Source of the DNA: Devosia oryzisoli | GTDB taxonomy: Bacteria; Pseudomonadota; Alphaproteobacteria; Rhizobiales; Devosiaceae | Reading direction: 5' to 3' | Assembly: GCF_014837245.1 (NCBI RefSeq) | Contig: NZ_JACYFU010000001.1 | Coordinates: forward strand, 620,001-684,000 | DNA: 64,000 nt | Shown here: positions 26,637 through 35,622 of the stretch, piece by piece | How the letters are laid out: every line of letters starts with the position of its first letter | Position numbering within the stretch: the stretch's first letter is position 1 | Translations under genes and position numbers: made by a program | Notes under the pieces: generated by a model | Databases searched by the model: none | Told to the model about the DNA's origin: nothing | The model's input: only the letters and a program-made list of their open reading frames with translations

Positions 26637-29243
26637 ATGTCGAGCACCACTTTCGATCATTCCAGGCGCGCGCGGGGCGGTTTCGGCTGGTATGCAGCCA
26701 TTCTCGGCATAGTTGTGGGCCTCGTGGGCATCATCCTTGCTTCCGGTGGCGTGTATCTCATTATTCTGGGCGGATCCTGGTACTATGCCATTACTGGGCT
26801 GCTGCTCGTCTGGGCTGGGGTTCTGATGGTGCTCAACCGTCGAATGGGGGCCCTGATCTATGGACTCATCTGGCTGGGCACCCTGATATGGGCATTCTGG
26901 GAAGTCACGCTGGACGGCTGGCAACCTGCATCGGATTGGTGGGCGCTGGTGCCGCGCATCGTGGCGCCGACTGTCATCCTGGTGCTGGTGCTGATCGCGC
27001 TCCCTGGGCTGCGGCGTCACCAGGCTGTCGCTCGCTCGGCCTTGCTGGTGCTTGGCCTGGGTCTGGTTCCGGGGTGGACCAGCGCTCCGCCTGCGCAGGC
27101 GCAGGACAGCGTGGCTCCTGCCGGGCCGACCACTGATCAACCGGCCGGCGCGACCGGTGCAGCGGCCGATCCCGCAACGCCCTCCACTGCTCCGACTGAA
27201 ACTCTGCCGCCAATTGCCGCGCCAGCGGCGGCGCCTGCCGCCGCAGGCAACGAGGAAGCAGGGAGCGCCCCCAATGCTGCCACGACCGACAGCAACGGCG
27301 TTGCGGTCAGTCCTGTGATCGCCGAGGACAAGGAGCGTCCGGCCGACGTCTTGCCCCCTGTAGGGGAAGACTGGCCGGCCTATGGAGGCTCTGAGTCCGC
27401 GCAGCGCTATTCTCCGCTCGACCAGATCAATACCGACAACGTCGCTTCGCTCGAGCAGGTGTGGTCCTTCCACACCGGCGATCTTCCCAGCGATGAATCG
27501 GAGGGAAAATACTCACCCGAGAACACGCCGCTGAAGATTGGCGATACGCTCTACGTCTGCTCGCCGATGAACCAGATCATCGCGCTCGACGCGGCCACGG
27601 GCCTCGAGGCCTGGCGCTACGATCCGAAAGTGTCGCCAGACGCCATCCCCTACGGCGCGACCTGCAAGGGCCTCGCCTACCACGCCCAGCCTGATCTCGA
27701 CCCCGGCCAGCTTTGCGCCACGCGCCTCATCATGGGGACGCTCGATGCGCGCCTGATCGCCGTCGATGCCGCTACCGGTCAACTGTGCCCCGATTTCGGG
27801 AGTGGAGGGCAGGTCAATCTCGAAGAGGGTCTCGGTCACACCGTGCCCGGCTGGTACGCGGTAACCTCGGCCCCCGTGATTGTGCGTGGCGTCGTGATCA
27901 CCGGTGCACAGGTGAGCGACAACCAGGCCAATGACGCGCCCTCCGGCGTGGTGCGCGGCTATGATGCGATCACCGGAGAGTTCATGTGGGCCTGGGACCT
28001 CGGCAAGGGTGGCGCGGTCGGCGAGCCCGCCGAAGGGGAAACCTATACGCGGGGCACGCCGAACATGTGGACGACGGCCACCGGCGACCAGGAGCTTGGC
28101 TACGTCTATTTGCCGCTTGGGAACTCTTCGTCCGACTACTGGGGTCCCGATCGGAGCGAAGCCGAGAACGAGTACGCCTCGTCATTAGTGGCGCTCGATG
28201 CGACGACGGGCGAGGAAGCGTGGCACTTCCAGACTGTGCATCACGACGTCTGGGACTATGATCTCGGCAGTCAGGTCACGCTGGTCGATTTTCCCTCCGG
28301 CGACGGAACGGTGCCAGCGCTGATCCTCTCCTCCAAGCAGGGACAGATCTACATCCTCAACCGCCAGACGGGAGAAAGCCTGTTTCCGGTCGAGGAGCGC
28401 GAAGTCACGACGACCGGCGGGGCTCAGACCGAGTACATGTCTGCCACGCAGCCCTATTCGGGCTACGCCAATCTCACCAAGCCCGACATCACCGAAGAAC
28501 AGATGTGGGGGATGAGCCCCATCGACCAGCTCTGGTGCCGGATCCAGTTCCGCCTGGCACACTACACGGGTCAGTACACGCCGCCGTCTGCCGACAAGCC
28601 GTTCATCGAATATCCCGGCTACAACGGCGGATCGGACTGGGGGAGCGTGGCCATTGATCCCGAACGCGGCATTCTCATCGCCAACTACAACGATGTCCCC
28701 AACTACTCCCAGTTGATCCCGCGTGATGCTGCCGAGTCAGAGGACATCAAGGCCTTCGGCGAAGACAATGGCGACGTGTCGGCGATGGAGGGCGTGCCGT
28801 ATGCCATTGACGTGAACGCCGGCTGGCGGGTCCCGGGCACGGGCATGTTGTGCAAGCAACCGCCCTATGGCTGGATTCGGGGGATTGAGCTTTCAACAGG
28901 CAAGACGCTTTGGGATCACCCCTTTGGCTCGGCCGAAAGAAATGGGCCGTTTGGCATCCCGTCCATGCTGCCCTTCACCATCGGCACGCCCAACAACGGC
29001 GGCCCTGTCACGACGGCAGGCGGACTGACCTTTGTCGCGGCGACGTCGGACAACAAGCTCCGCGCCTTCAACACCGAGACAGGCGAGGAGCTATGGTCGA
29101 CCGACCTGCCGGCGGGCGGCCAGGCTACGCCCATGATCTACGAAGCCGGCGGCAAGCAGTTCGTGGTCATTTATCCGGGCGGTCACCACTTCATGGAAAC
29201 GCCGGTCGGCGACGAGGTGGTGGCTTATGCACTGCCGGAGTAG
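26637..29243 (+). CDS. Membrane-bound PQQ-dependent glucose/quinate/shikimate dehydrogenase
   Basis: Oxidises sugars or polyols in the periplasm and passes electrons to ubiquinone. From ATG 26637 (GAGGAGG 5 nt upstream) it has 868 residues, somewhat above the usual 780-800. There are five membrane helices (about 18-145), a Pro/Ala/Thr-rich linker at about 148-228, then the eight-bladed PQQ propeller (DWPAYGGSESAQRYSPLDQI, HHDVWDYDLGSQ, GAERNGPFG-like repeats). The linker is unusual. No pqq synthesis genes are in this window. It diverges from the CDF exporter. Confidence 0.9.
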   Translation: MSSTTFDHSRRARGGFGWYAAILGIVVGLVGIILASGGVYLIILGGSWYYAITGLLLVWAGVLMVLNRRMGALIYGLIWLGTLIWAFWEVTLDGWQPASDWWALVPRIVAPTVILVLVLIALPGLRRHQAVARSALLVLGLGLVPGWTSAPPAQAQDSVAPAGPTTDQPAGATGAAADPATPSTAPTETLPPIAAPAAAPAAAGNEEAGSAPNAATTDSNGVAVSPVIAEDKERPADVLPPVGEDWPAYGGSESAQRYSPLDQINTDNVASLEQVWSFHTGDLPSDESEGKYSPENTPLKIGDTLYVCSPMNQIIALDAATGLEAWRYDPKVSPDAIPYGATCKGLAYHAQPDLDPGQLCATRLIMGTLDARLIAVDAATGQLCPDFGSGGQVNLEEGLGHTVPGWYAVTSAPVIVRGVVITGAQVSDNQANDAPSGVVRGYDAITGEFMWAWDLGKGGAVGEPAEGETYTRGTPNMWTTATGDQELGYVYLPLGNSSSDYWGPDRSEAENEYASSLVALDATTGEEAWHFQTVHHDVWDYDLGSQVTLVDFPSGDGTVPALILSSKQGQIYILNRQTGESLFPVEEREVTTTGGAQTEYMSATQPYSGYANLTKPDITEEQMWGMSPIDQLWCRIQFRLAHYTGQYTPPSADKPFIEYPGYNGGSDWGSVAIDPERGILIANYNDVPNYSQLIPRDAAESEDIKAFGEDNGDVSAMEGVPYAIDVNAGWRVPGTGMLCKQPPYGWIRGIELSTGKTLWDHPFGSAERNGPFGIPSMLPFTIGTPNNGGPVTTAGGLTFVAATSDNKLRAFNTETGEELWSTDLPAGGQATPMIYEAGGKQFVVIYPGGHHFMETPVGDEVVAYALPE

Positions 29244-29260
29244 TGCGAGGTTAGCAGCCT

Positions 29261-29740
29261 TTAGAGGAGGCGAGAGCGCAGTGACGGCTCCGTGAGTCCA
29301 TCCCGGTGCCACTCGTAGCGAACATCGGGCGCCTTGGCCTCGTTGCCAAGGCCGCCCGTCTCCTCGACAGGCACGAACCCATTGCGCTCATAAAACAGCC
29401 TGGCCGGCCCATTCTGCTGAAAGGTCCAGAGCGTCAGTCGAGGCCATTTTGCCTTCGCGACATCGAGCAAAGTTCTGCCGATTCCCTGACCATGCCAGTC
29501 CGGGAGAACGTACAACTGCTCGATCCATCCGTTGCCAAAGGCCACAAAGCCGACAAGGCGCTCATCAAAGGCGCCCCATATTTCGCAACCCTCAAAAACC
29601 GAGCCGCGAAAATAGGCCCTGTCTTCCTCGGGGGTATGTAGGCCAGCAAGCTCTGGCAGGGCGTGATCGAAGGACCTTCGGTGAACGCGAGCGGCGTCAT
29701 CCATGTCCTCCAGCCCGAGCTGCCGTAGGTGAATTGCCAT
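29261..29740 (-). CDS. GNAT-family N-acetyltransferase
   Basis: 159 residues. The acetyl-CoA-binding motif A is LYVLPDWHGQGIGRTLLDVAK (the Q/RxxGxG/A type), followed by LWTFQQNGPARLFYERNGFVPVEE, the motif B of the family. GAAGG precedes the ATG. The substrate is unknown. It converges with the dehydrogenase across 17 bp. Confidence 0.87.
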   Translation of the reverse strand: MAIHLRQLGLEDMDDAARVHRRSFDHALPELAGLHTPEEDRAYFRGSVFEGCEIWGAFDERLVGFVAFGNGWIEQLYVLPDWHGQGIGRTLLDVAKAKWPRLTLWTFQQNGPARLFYERNGFVPVEETGGLGNEAKAPDVRYEWHRDGLTEPSLRSRLL

Positions 29741-29856
29741 GAGCTTCTACCTTCTCGTGAACCACCCACACGAGGTGGCCACCCTCCGCCTTGCCGACAG
29801 GTCGATCAAGGTCTGTTTTCTGATTTCAGGGCAGCACCCGAACCGGCCGTCGGGTT

Positions 29857-30852
29857 CTAATTCATGAAGCCAGTAGTCGCGCGTGGGATGAGCCGTCCCC
29901 GAACCGAGAGCGTGCGGTCCTCGAGCGGCGCGTCACCGATCAGTTCCGTCAGCGCCCGTTCCGCCATTTCGAGGAAGGGCAGGGTGATGCTGGTGATGCC
30001 AAGGTCCTTGGCAAATTCGCGGTCGTCATAGCCGATGATCGCCAGGTCCTCGGGCACCCGCAGGCCCCGTTCCTGTGCCGCCTGCATGGCGCCACGGGCG
30101 ATGATATCGTTGTGGCAGAAAATGGCGTCGGGCGGCTGGGGCAGGGCCAGCAGTTCGCACGCCGCGGCATGGCCGCCCCCATGGCTCCAGTCGCAGCTCC
30201 GTTCATACGCCGCTCCTGGGTTGAGTGCTGATCTGTTGAGAGTGCGATGGTAGCCGGCCAGCCTTTCCTTGGTGGCCACCTGCCAAGGGTCGCCGGTGAT
30301 GGTGGCGATGCGCCGCCGGCCGATCTCGATGAAGTGCTGGGCGGCGAGCGCTCCGCCGTGCCGCTCGGCCGGCAGGATCGCCAGCCCCGTGCTGTCCTCG
30401 CGCCTGCAATTGAGCAGCACGTGGCGCTGCCGTTCAAGCTCCGCCGGAGGCACGACCACGGCCGAAAAGGTGCTCGCATACACCACGCCGGCCACCCCGA
30501 AACGCTCATAGTTCTCCAGCGCCGCCACCTCGTTGCCGGGCACGCCATCGGAGACCTGGATGATGATCTGCACCCCTTGCGCATCGGCCTGATTCTGCAG
30601 GCCGTAGACAAGATCGATCGGGTAGGCCGAGGAAATTTCGTTGATGACCACGCCATAGAGGCGCTTTCGGTCGCCGAGTTCATCCAGCAGCGGCCCCGGC
30701 CGGTAGCCCAGGTCGCGCGCGACCTGCAACACGCGCTGCCGCGTTGCCTCCGCAATCCGCACCCCAGGCACCTGATTGAGGATCAGCGATACCGCCGTGC
30801 GGGAGACGTTTGCCTCCCGCGCGATGTCGACCATCTTGACGCGTTTTTTCAC
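29857..30852 (-). CDS. LacI-family transcriptional repressor
   Basis: 331 residues from GTG 30852 (GGAGG 8 nt upstream; an ATG at 30885 is possible but lacks this site). The N-terminal HTH is VKMVDIAREANVSRTAVSLIL, with the LacI hinge after RVLQVARDLGYRPG. The C-terminal periplasmic-binding-like domain has PDAIFCHNDIIARGAMQAAQERGLRVPEDLAIIGYDD, the effector/dimer block. It is divergent from the GH2-ABC genes with a matching palindromic operator between them, so it very likely controls that locus in response to a glycoside-derived sugar. Confidence 0.92.
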   Translation of the reverse strand: MKKRVKMVDIAREANVSRTAVSLILNQVPGVRIAEATRQRVLQVARDLGYRPGPLLDELGDRKRLYGVVINEISSAYPIDLVYGLQNQADAQGVQIIIQVSDGVPGNEVAALENYERFGVAGVVYASTFSAVVVPPAELERQRHVLLNCRREDSTGLAILPAERHGGALAAQHFIEIGRRRIATITGDPWQVATKERLAGYHRTLNRSALNPGAAYERSCDWSHGGGHAAACELLALPQPPDAIFCHNDIIARGAMQAAQERGLRVPEDLAIIGYDDREFAKDLGITSITLPFLEMAERALTELIGDAPLEDRTLSVRGRLIPRATTGFMN

Positions 30853-30878
30853 AGCCCCAACCTCCGATGCGTCTGTTC

Positions 30879-30907
30879 TTGACAAGCTTTGGACCCTGTC
30901 ACAATCT
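30879..30907 (+). promoter_or_regulatory. Candidate promoter of the glycosidase/ABC operon
   Basis: A consensus -35 TTGACA at 30879-30884 on the plus strand. The -10 is weak; CACAAT at 30900-30905 is the best match with a short 15-bp spacer. The position immediately before the palindrome fits repression by steric block. Confidence 0.4.
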
Positions 30908-30926
30908 GCTAAACAAGTTTAGCAGA
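30905..30926. promoter_or_regulatory. LacI-type operator palindrome
   Basis: Perfect inverted repeat with 10-bp arms TCTGCTAAAC and GTTTAGCAGA separated by AA, 53 bp upstream of the lacI-like GTG and 85 bp before the GH2 start. LacI-family sites are palindromes of this size with a central CG or similar step; here the centre is AA. Confidence 0.75.
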
Positions 30927-31011
30927 CGTGCCGGATGCGAGGACACAAGAGCATCCGGGGTGACCGTCGAGTCAGGGCGCCAGGCGCGCCGCACCGCCAA
31001 CGAGGATCATT

Positions 31012-32862
31012 GTGACCCCATCCGCTTCCGCTCTCGCCCCCAATCCGCAGTTCCGCCGTGACGGCTGGGTCGATCTCTGCGGCACCTGGGGCTTCGCCCA
31101 TGACGATGCCAATGTTGGCGTGAAGCAAGGGTGGTGGAACAGGCGCGACGCGTTCAATCGCGAGATCGTCGTGCCCTATCCTCCCGAGAGCGAGTTGTCG
31201 GGCCTGCGCGAGACGGGCTTCCACCCGGTGATCTGGTACCACCGTACCTTCGCCCGTCCGCAGATCGGCGCGGGTGAGAAGCTGCTGCTCAACTTTGGCG
31301 CGGTCGATTATGCGGCGACGGTCTGGGTCAACGGTCACTGCGTCGGCAGCCACGAAGGCGGCCATGTGCCGTTCTCCCTCGACATCACCCACGCGCTGGT
31401 GGATGGAGAGCAGACCGTGGTGGTGCGGGCCGAAGACCAGCCCGAAGACGTCCGCATTCCCCGTGGCAAGCAGGATTGGCTCGAGGCGCCCCATTCCATC
31501 TGGTACTACCGCACCAGTGGCATCTGGCAGCCGGTCTGGCTCAGCGTCGTGCCGGAGTTGCACCTCACCGACATTCATTTCGTGCCGGACGTCGCCAATT
31601 ATCGCGTCCACTGCGATTTCCGCCTCAACGCCATTCCCGCCGAGCCCGTCGCGCTGACGGTCAAGCTGACGGCGCAGGGCAAGCTCCTCGCCCAGCAGAC
31701 CATGACATTGGCCGACAGCGAACTGCGCTTCGATATCTCCGTGCCGCAGCTCGAAAACGGTGTGCATCGCGAGGCGTTGCTGTGGACGCCGGAGCGGCCG
31801 AACCTCATCGATGTGGAGGTGACGCTGGAGGGACCGAAGCCGGACCGTGTGCAGTCCTATCTGGGGCTGCGCAGCGTCGGTGTCGGCGGGCAGCGCTTCC
31901 TCCTCAATGGCCTGCCTTATTACCTCCGCATGGTCCTGGGCCAGAACTACTGGCCGCAGTCGCATCTGGCGGCGCCAGGCCCGGATGCGCTCAAGCGCGA
32001 GGTCGAACTCATCAAGGACATGGGCTTCAACGGTGTCCGCATCCACCAGAAGATCGAGGACCCGCGCTTTCTCTATTGGTGCGACGTCCTTGGCCTCATC
32101 GTCTGGGAAGAAATGCCCAGCGCCTATGCCTTCTCCCATTCGGCCATCGAGCGGCTCTCGAAGGAGTGGATGGCTGCGATCCGCCGGGACAAAAGCCACC
32201 CGTGCATTGTCGCCTGGGTTCCGCTCAACGAAAGCTGGGGCGTCTCCCAGATCGCCGATCGCCCCGACCAGGCCCACTACGCCAGTGCGCTCTATCACCT
32301 GACAAAGGCTCTCGACCCGAGCCGTCCGGCCATTTCCAATGATGGCTGGGAACTGGTGGAGAGCGACATCTGGTCGATCCACGACTACGCCCCCGACGGC
32401 GCCGGCCTCAAGAGCCGGTTCCACGAGCCGGCCGATATCGAGGCCATGCTGCGCGGGATGGGGCCGGCCCGCCGCCGGATCGTGCTCGGCGATCTGCCGC
32501 TGGGCGACAAACCCGTCATGCTCACCGAATTCGGTGGCCTCAGCTACCTGCCAAAGCAGGGCCAGAAATGGTACGGCTACTCGACGGTCAATAACGCGGC
32601 AGAGTTCGAGGAGCGTCTGCGCGACATCTTCTCGGCCATCGCCGCGATGCCGCATGTGGCGGGATACTGCTATACCCAGGTCACCGATACCGAGCAGGAG
32701 GCGAACGGCTTGCTGACAGCCGCGCGCGAGCCTAAGCTGCCTCTCGAGACGCTGCGTGAGATCACGACCATGGCGGCCGCTTCCATTCCCCATGAGCAGA
32801 TCGATGATGCGCGGCGCAAGGCGCGTAAGGCTGCTGACGACGCCGAGCCGCTCACCTTGTGA
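31012..32862 (+). CDS. Glycoside hydrolase family 2 protein (beta-glycosidase)
   Basis: 616 residues from GTG 31012 (GAGGA upstream). The GH2 layout is a jelly-roll sugar-binding domain (about 15-180, RRDGWVDLCGTWGFAHDD), an immunoglobulin-like domain (about 185-285), and a TIM barrel. The acid/base is Glu407 in LNESWG and the nucleophile Glu506 in MLTEFGG. GH2 enzymes are beta-galactosidases, glucuronidases or mannosidases; the specificity is not readable. No signal peptide, so it acts on imported oligosaccharide, consistent with the ABC importer behind it. Confidence 0.9.
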   Translation: MTPSASALAPNPQFRRDGWVDLCGTWGFAHDDANVGVKQGWWNRRDAFNREIVVPYPPESELSGLRETGFHPVIWYHRTFARPQIGAGEKLLLNFGAVDYAATVWVNGHCVGSHEGGHVPFSLDITHALVDGEQTVVVRAEDQPEDVRIPRGKQDWLEAPHSIWYYRTSGIWQPVWLSVVPELHLTDIHFVPDVANYRVHCDFRLNAIPAEPVALTVKLTAQGKLLAQQTMTLADSELRFDISVPQLENGVHREALLWTPERPNLIDVEVTLEGPKPDRVQSYLGLRSVGVGGQRFLLNGLPYYLRMVLGQNYWPQSHLAAPGPDALKREVELIKDMGFNGVRIHQKIEDPRFLYWCDVLGLIVWEEMPSAYAFSHSAIERLSKEWMAAIRRDKSHPCIVAWVPLNESWGVSQIADRPDQAHYASALYHLTKALDPSRPAISNDGWELVESDIWSIHDYAPDGAGLKSRFHEPADIEAMLRGMGPARRRIVLGDLPLGDKPVMLTEFGGLSYLPKQGQKWYGYSTVNNAAEFEERLRDIFSAIAAMPHVAGYCYTQVTDTEQEANGLLTAAREPKLPLETLREITTMAAASIPHEQIDDARRKARKAADDAEPLTL

Positions 32863-33041
32863 GCGGCCGTGCCGCTGCGAATGCTTCCGCTACAGTGATG
32901 CTTATCAAATACACTGATCTTTTGTGGTTCGGCGTATTGACTGCGGCTGCTTTCCGTCTGAAAAATATGACAAATGATCGCGCATCCGATGTTCGGAGCA
33001 GCGCGGCAGCCGGTGCCAAATGCGCCTTGGGAGAGCATTGA
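32859..33041 (+). CDS. Possible small coupled ORF between GH2 and ABC ATPase
   Basis: A 60-codon frame that starts at a GTG overlapping the GH2 stop (GTGA) and ends in a TGA overlapping the ATPase ATG (TGATG), filling the gap exactly. The product has a hydrophobic stretch (DLLWFGVLTAAAF) and no recognised family. An internal ATG is at 32898. The DNA is more AT-rich than its surroundings. It may be a coupling ORF or a small membrane peptide, or the frame may be fortuitous. Confidence 0.35.
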   Translation: MSGRAAANASATVMLIKYTDLLWFGVLTAAAFRLKNMTNDRASDVRSSAAAGAKCALGEH

Positions 33042-34120
33042 TGTCCGATATTGTCCTCAAGGAGGTCAGCAAGTCCTTTGGCGCCGTGAGCGTCCTGGAC
33101 AAGGTGTCGATGCATATCGCCTCAGGCGAATTCATCGTCTTTCTCGGGCCCTCGGGCTGCGGGAAGTCCACCCTGTTGCGGATGATCGCCGGCCTCGAAC
33201 AGGTCACCTCCGGCGAGATTTATCTGGCAGGGGAGCGCGTCGATCAGTTGCCGCCCAATGAGCGCGGTGTAGCCATGGTGTTCCAGAACTATGCGCTCTA
33301 CCCGCATATGACGGTGCGGGACAACATGTCCTTCGGCCTGCAGAACGTGCGGACGCCCAAGGATGAGATCACCCGCCGCGTCGAGGATGCGGCGCGCATG
33401 CTGGAGATCTCGCAGCTGCTTGATCGCAAGCCGGCGCAGCTGTCCGGCGGTCAGCGTCAGCGCGTCGCCATCGGGCGCGCCATCGTGCGCAACCCGAAGG
33501 CCTTCCTGCTCGACGAACCGCTGTCCAATCTCGACGCTGGTCTGCGCGTCCGCACCCGGCTCGAACTGGCCCAGCTGCACAACCGCATCAAGGCCACGAT
33601 GATCTTCGTGACCCATGACCAGACCGAAGCGATGACGCTGGCGACGCGGATCGTGGTGATGAACAACAAGAAGATCGAACAGATCGGAACGCCGATGGAG
33701 GTTTATTCCCGCCCAGCGACCCGGTTTGTCGCGGCCTTCGTTGGCTCGCCGGCCATGAACTTCATTCCAGTGGAGTCGGTCACTGACAGGGAGGGCCGGG
33801 CGGCCTTCAGCTTCGCCGGCCAGCAGCCCGTTGCAACGACGGTCCCCTTTGCCGGTCTCCCGTCGACGGGCCTGACCTTCGGCATCCGCGCCGAGGCCGC
33901 GCACATCGATCCCAATGGCAGTATCGAAGCGACGGTCGATGTCGTCGAGCGGCTTGGCGAGCGGACGCTGGTCTATACCCGGCTGGCCGATGGCGCGTCG
34001 CTGGTCGCCGAGGACAAGGGGATCAGCAGCGTTCAGGCTGGAGACACTGTGCGCATCGCGCTCGATGGTCATGCTGCCATGGCCTTTGACGAAGCCGGCA
34101 AGGCCTATCACGCCGCCTGA
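33041..34120 (+). CDS. Sugar ABC transporter ATPase (MalK/UgpC type)
   Basis: 359 residues from ATG 33041 (GGGAGAG upstream). Walker A GPSGCGKST at 36-44, Q-loop FQNYALYPHM, signature LSGGQ at 134-138, Walker B with D158-E159 (FLLDEPLSNLD), and a C-terminal TOBE-like regulatory domain from about 240. It powers the import system encoded with the following binding protein and two permeases. Such ATPases can serve more than one importer. Confidence 0.93.
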   Translation: MSDIVLKEVSKSFGAVSVLDKVSMHIASGEFIVFLGPSGCGKSTLLRMIAGLEQVTSGEIYLAGERVDQLPPNERGVAMVFQNYALYPHMTVRDNMSFGLQNVRTPKDEITRRVEDAARMLEISQLLDRKPAQLSGGQRQRVAIGRAIVRNPKAFLLDEPLSNLDAGLRVRTRLELAQLHNRIKATMIFVTHDQTEAMTLATRIVVMNNKKIEQIGTPMEVYSRPATRFVAAFVGSPAMNFIPVESVTDREGRAAFSFAGQQPVATTVPFAGLPSTGLTFGIRAEAAHIDPNGSIEATVDVVERLGERTLVYTRLADGASLVAEDKGISSVQAGDTVRIALDGHAAMAFDEAGKAYHAA

Positions 34121-34167
34121 CGGGGTGGTGGGCAGGGCGAGTTCCGCTTTGGGCGCGAGCTCGGAGA

Positions 34168-34201
34168 GAAATTCAGGACCGCCACGGGCGGAATTCTGAA
34201 C
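34168..34201 (+). other. Intra-operon hairpin between the ATPase and binding-protein genes
   Basis: Nested inverted repeat: an inner CCGCC/GGCGG stem with loop ACG and outer arms TTCAG and CTGAA. It has no T-run, so it fits an mRNA-processing or stabilising stem that would favour expression of the binding protein. Confidence 0.4.
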
Positions 34202-34277
34202 CAAGGCGCGTCAGCTTCGCCAGCGAGACGCAAAGCCTGAGGAATGGCGCTGGGGTTTCCCCCAAGGGAGGATGAAC

Positions 34278-35558
34278 GTGAAGAAATTTCTATCTGTTGC
34301 CATGCTGTCGAGCGTGGCGTTGCTGGCCATCGGCGCAGCCCAGGCCAAGGAAACCGTGGTCTGGTGGGATTTCCTGGGTGGTGGTGACGGCGTGCGCATG
34401 AAGGCGCTGATCGAGCGCTTCAATGCGGAACACGCCGATACCATCGAAATCCAGGGCACCACGCTGGAATGGGGTACCCCGTTCTATTCCAAGGTGCAGA
34501 CTTCGGCCGCCGTCGGCGAAGGCCCGGACGTGATGACCTATCACCTGTCGCGCATCCCGCTCGGCGTGGAATCGGGTGCTCTGGCCGAAATCAACCCCGA
34601 CGACCTGGCCAGCGTCGGCCTCACCGCCGATAAGTTTGCCACGTCCAACTGGGAAGCCGCACAGGTCGATGGCAAGCAATATGCCGTGCCGTTCGATATC
34701 CACTCCATCATTCTCTACTACAACAAGGACAAGCTGGCCGAAGCCGGACTGTTGGGCGAAGACGGCAAGCCAATCGGCCTCGACGGCGTCGACAACTTCA
34801 CGGCCGCGCTCGAAAAGCTCAAGCCGGGTTCCGAATATGCCGTATCGCTGCAGACCTCGGGCGACGGCACGCCGTGGCGCGTGTTCTATTCCCTGTTCAA
34901 CCAGCAGGATGGCGTGTTCCTGAGCGACGATGGCACGTTCCTGCCGGACGACAGCATTCCGAAGGCCGTGAAGGCCGTGGAAACCATGGCCAATTGGGTC
35001 GAACAGGGCTACGCCCCGGCGCAGACCGAGTACGAAAACTCCGTCGCCCTGTTCACGTCGGGCGCGGCTGCTCTCCACATCAACGGCGTGTGGGAAGTCC
35101 CCACCATGACCGACCTGGCTGCCAAGGGCGAACTGGGTTTTGAGTGGGGTGCGGTGATGCTGCCCACCTTCTTTGATCACCCCGCAACCTGGGCTGACTC
35201 CCACTCCTTTGCCATCCCGAACAACGCCGGCAAGGAACAGACGCCCGAAAAGAAGGCCGCCGTGCTCGAAGTCATCTCCTGGATGAACAAGAACTCGCTG
35301 GCCTGGGCCGACGCGGGCCATATCCCGGCCTATACGCCCGTCCGCGAGAGCGAAGAGTTCAAGACCATGGAGCCGAACGCCACCTACTCGATCCTGGCCG
35401 ACACGGCCGTGTTCGATCCGCGCTCGACCCTGGCTGGCGTGGCGTCGCCTGTCTATGACGCCGTCGCCAACTACATCAGCCCGGCCGTCAACGGTGAACT
35501 GGAACCGCAGGAAGCCATCGAAGAGATGAAGGCCGACCTGCAGGACCAGGCTGACTGA
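34278..35558 (+). CDS. Family 1 extracellular sugar-binding protein
   Basis: Periplasmic receptor of the sugar ABC importer. GTG 34278 (MKKFLSVAM) has GGGAGG 6 nt upstream and is preferred; the ATG at 34272 directly abuts that site and would leave no spacing. The protein has 426 residues, with signal peptide KKFLSVAMLSSVALLAIGAAQA cut before KETVVWWDFLGGGDG. The SBP_bac_1 fold shows GEGPDVMTYHLSRIPLGVESG and YNKDKLAEAGL. The ligand is unknown; with a GH2 enzyme it is probably an oligosaccharide or glycoside. Confidence 0.92.
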   Translation: MKKFLSVAMLSSVALLAIGAAQAKETVVWWDFLGGGDGVRMKALIERFNAEHADTIEIQGTTLEWGTPFYSKVQTSAAVGEGPDVMTYHLSRIPLGVESGALAEINPDDLASVGLTADKFATSNWEAAQVDGKQYAVPFDIHSIILYYNKDKLAEAGLLGEDGKPIGLDGVDNFTAALEKLKPGSEYAVSLQTSGDGTPWRVFYSLFNQQDGVFLSDDGTFLPDDSIPKAVKAVETMANWVEQGYAPAQTEYENSVALFTSGAAALHINGVWEVPTMTDLAAKGELGFEWGAVMLPTFFDHPATWADSHSFAIPNNAGKEQTPEKKAAVLEVISWMNKNSLAWADAGHIPAYTPVRESEEFKTMEPNATYSILADTAVFDPRSTLAGVASPVYDAVANYISPAVNGELEPQEAIEEMKADLQDQAD

Positions 35559-35622
35559 CACTCGACCCCAATCAGGTCCGGCGGCCCATGGCCGCCGGAT
35601 CATCCCATGAGGCCGGAGCACC

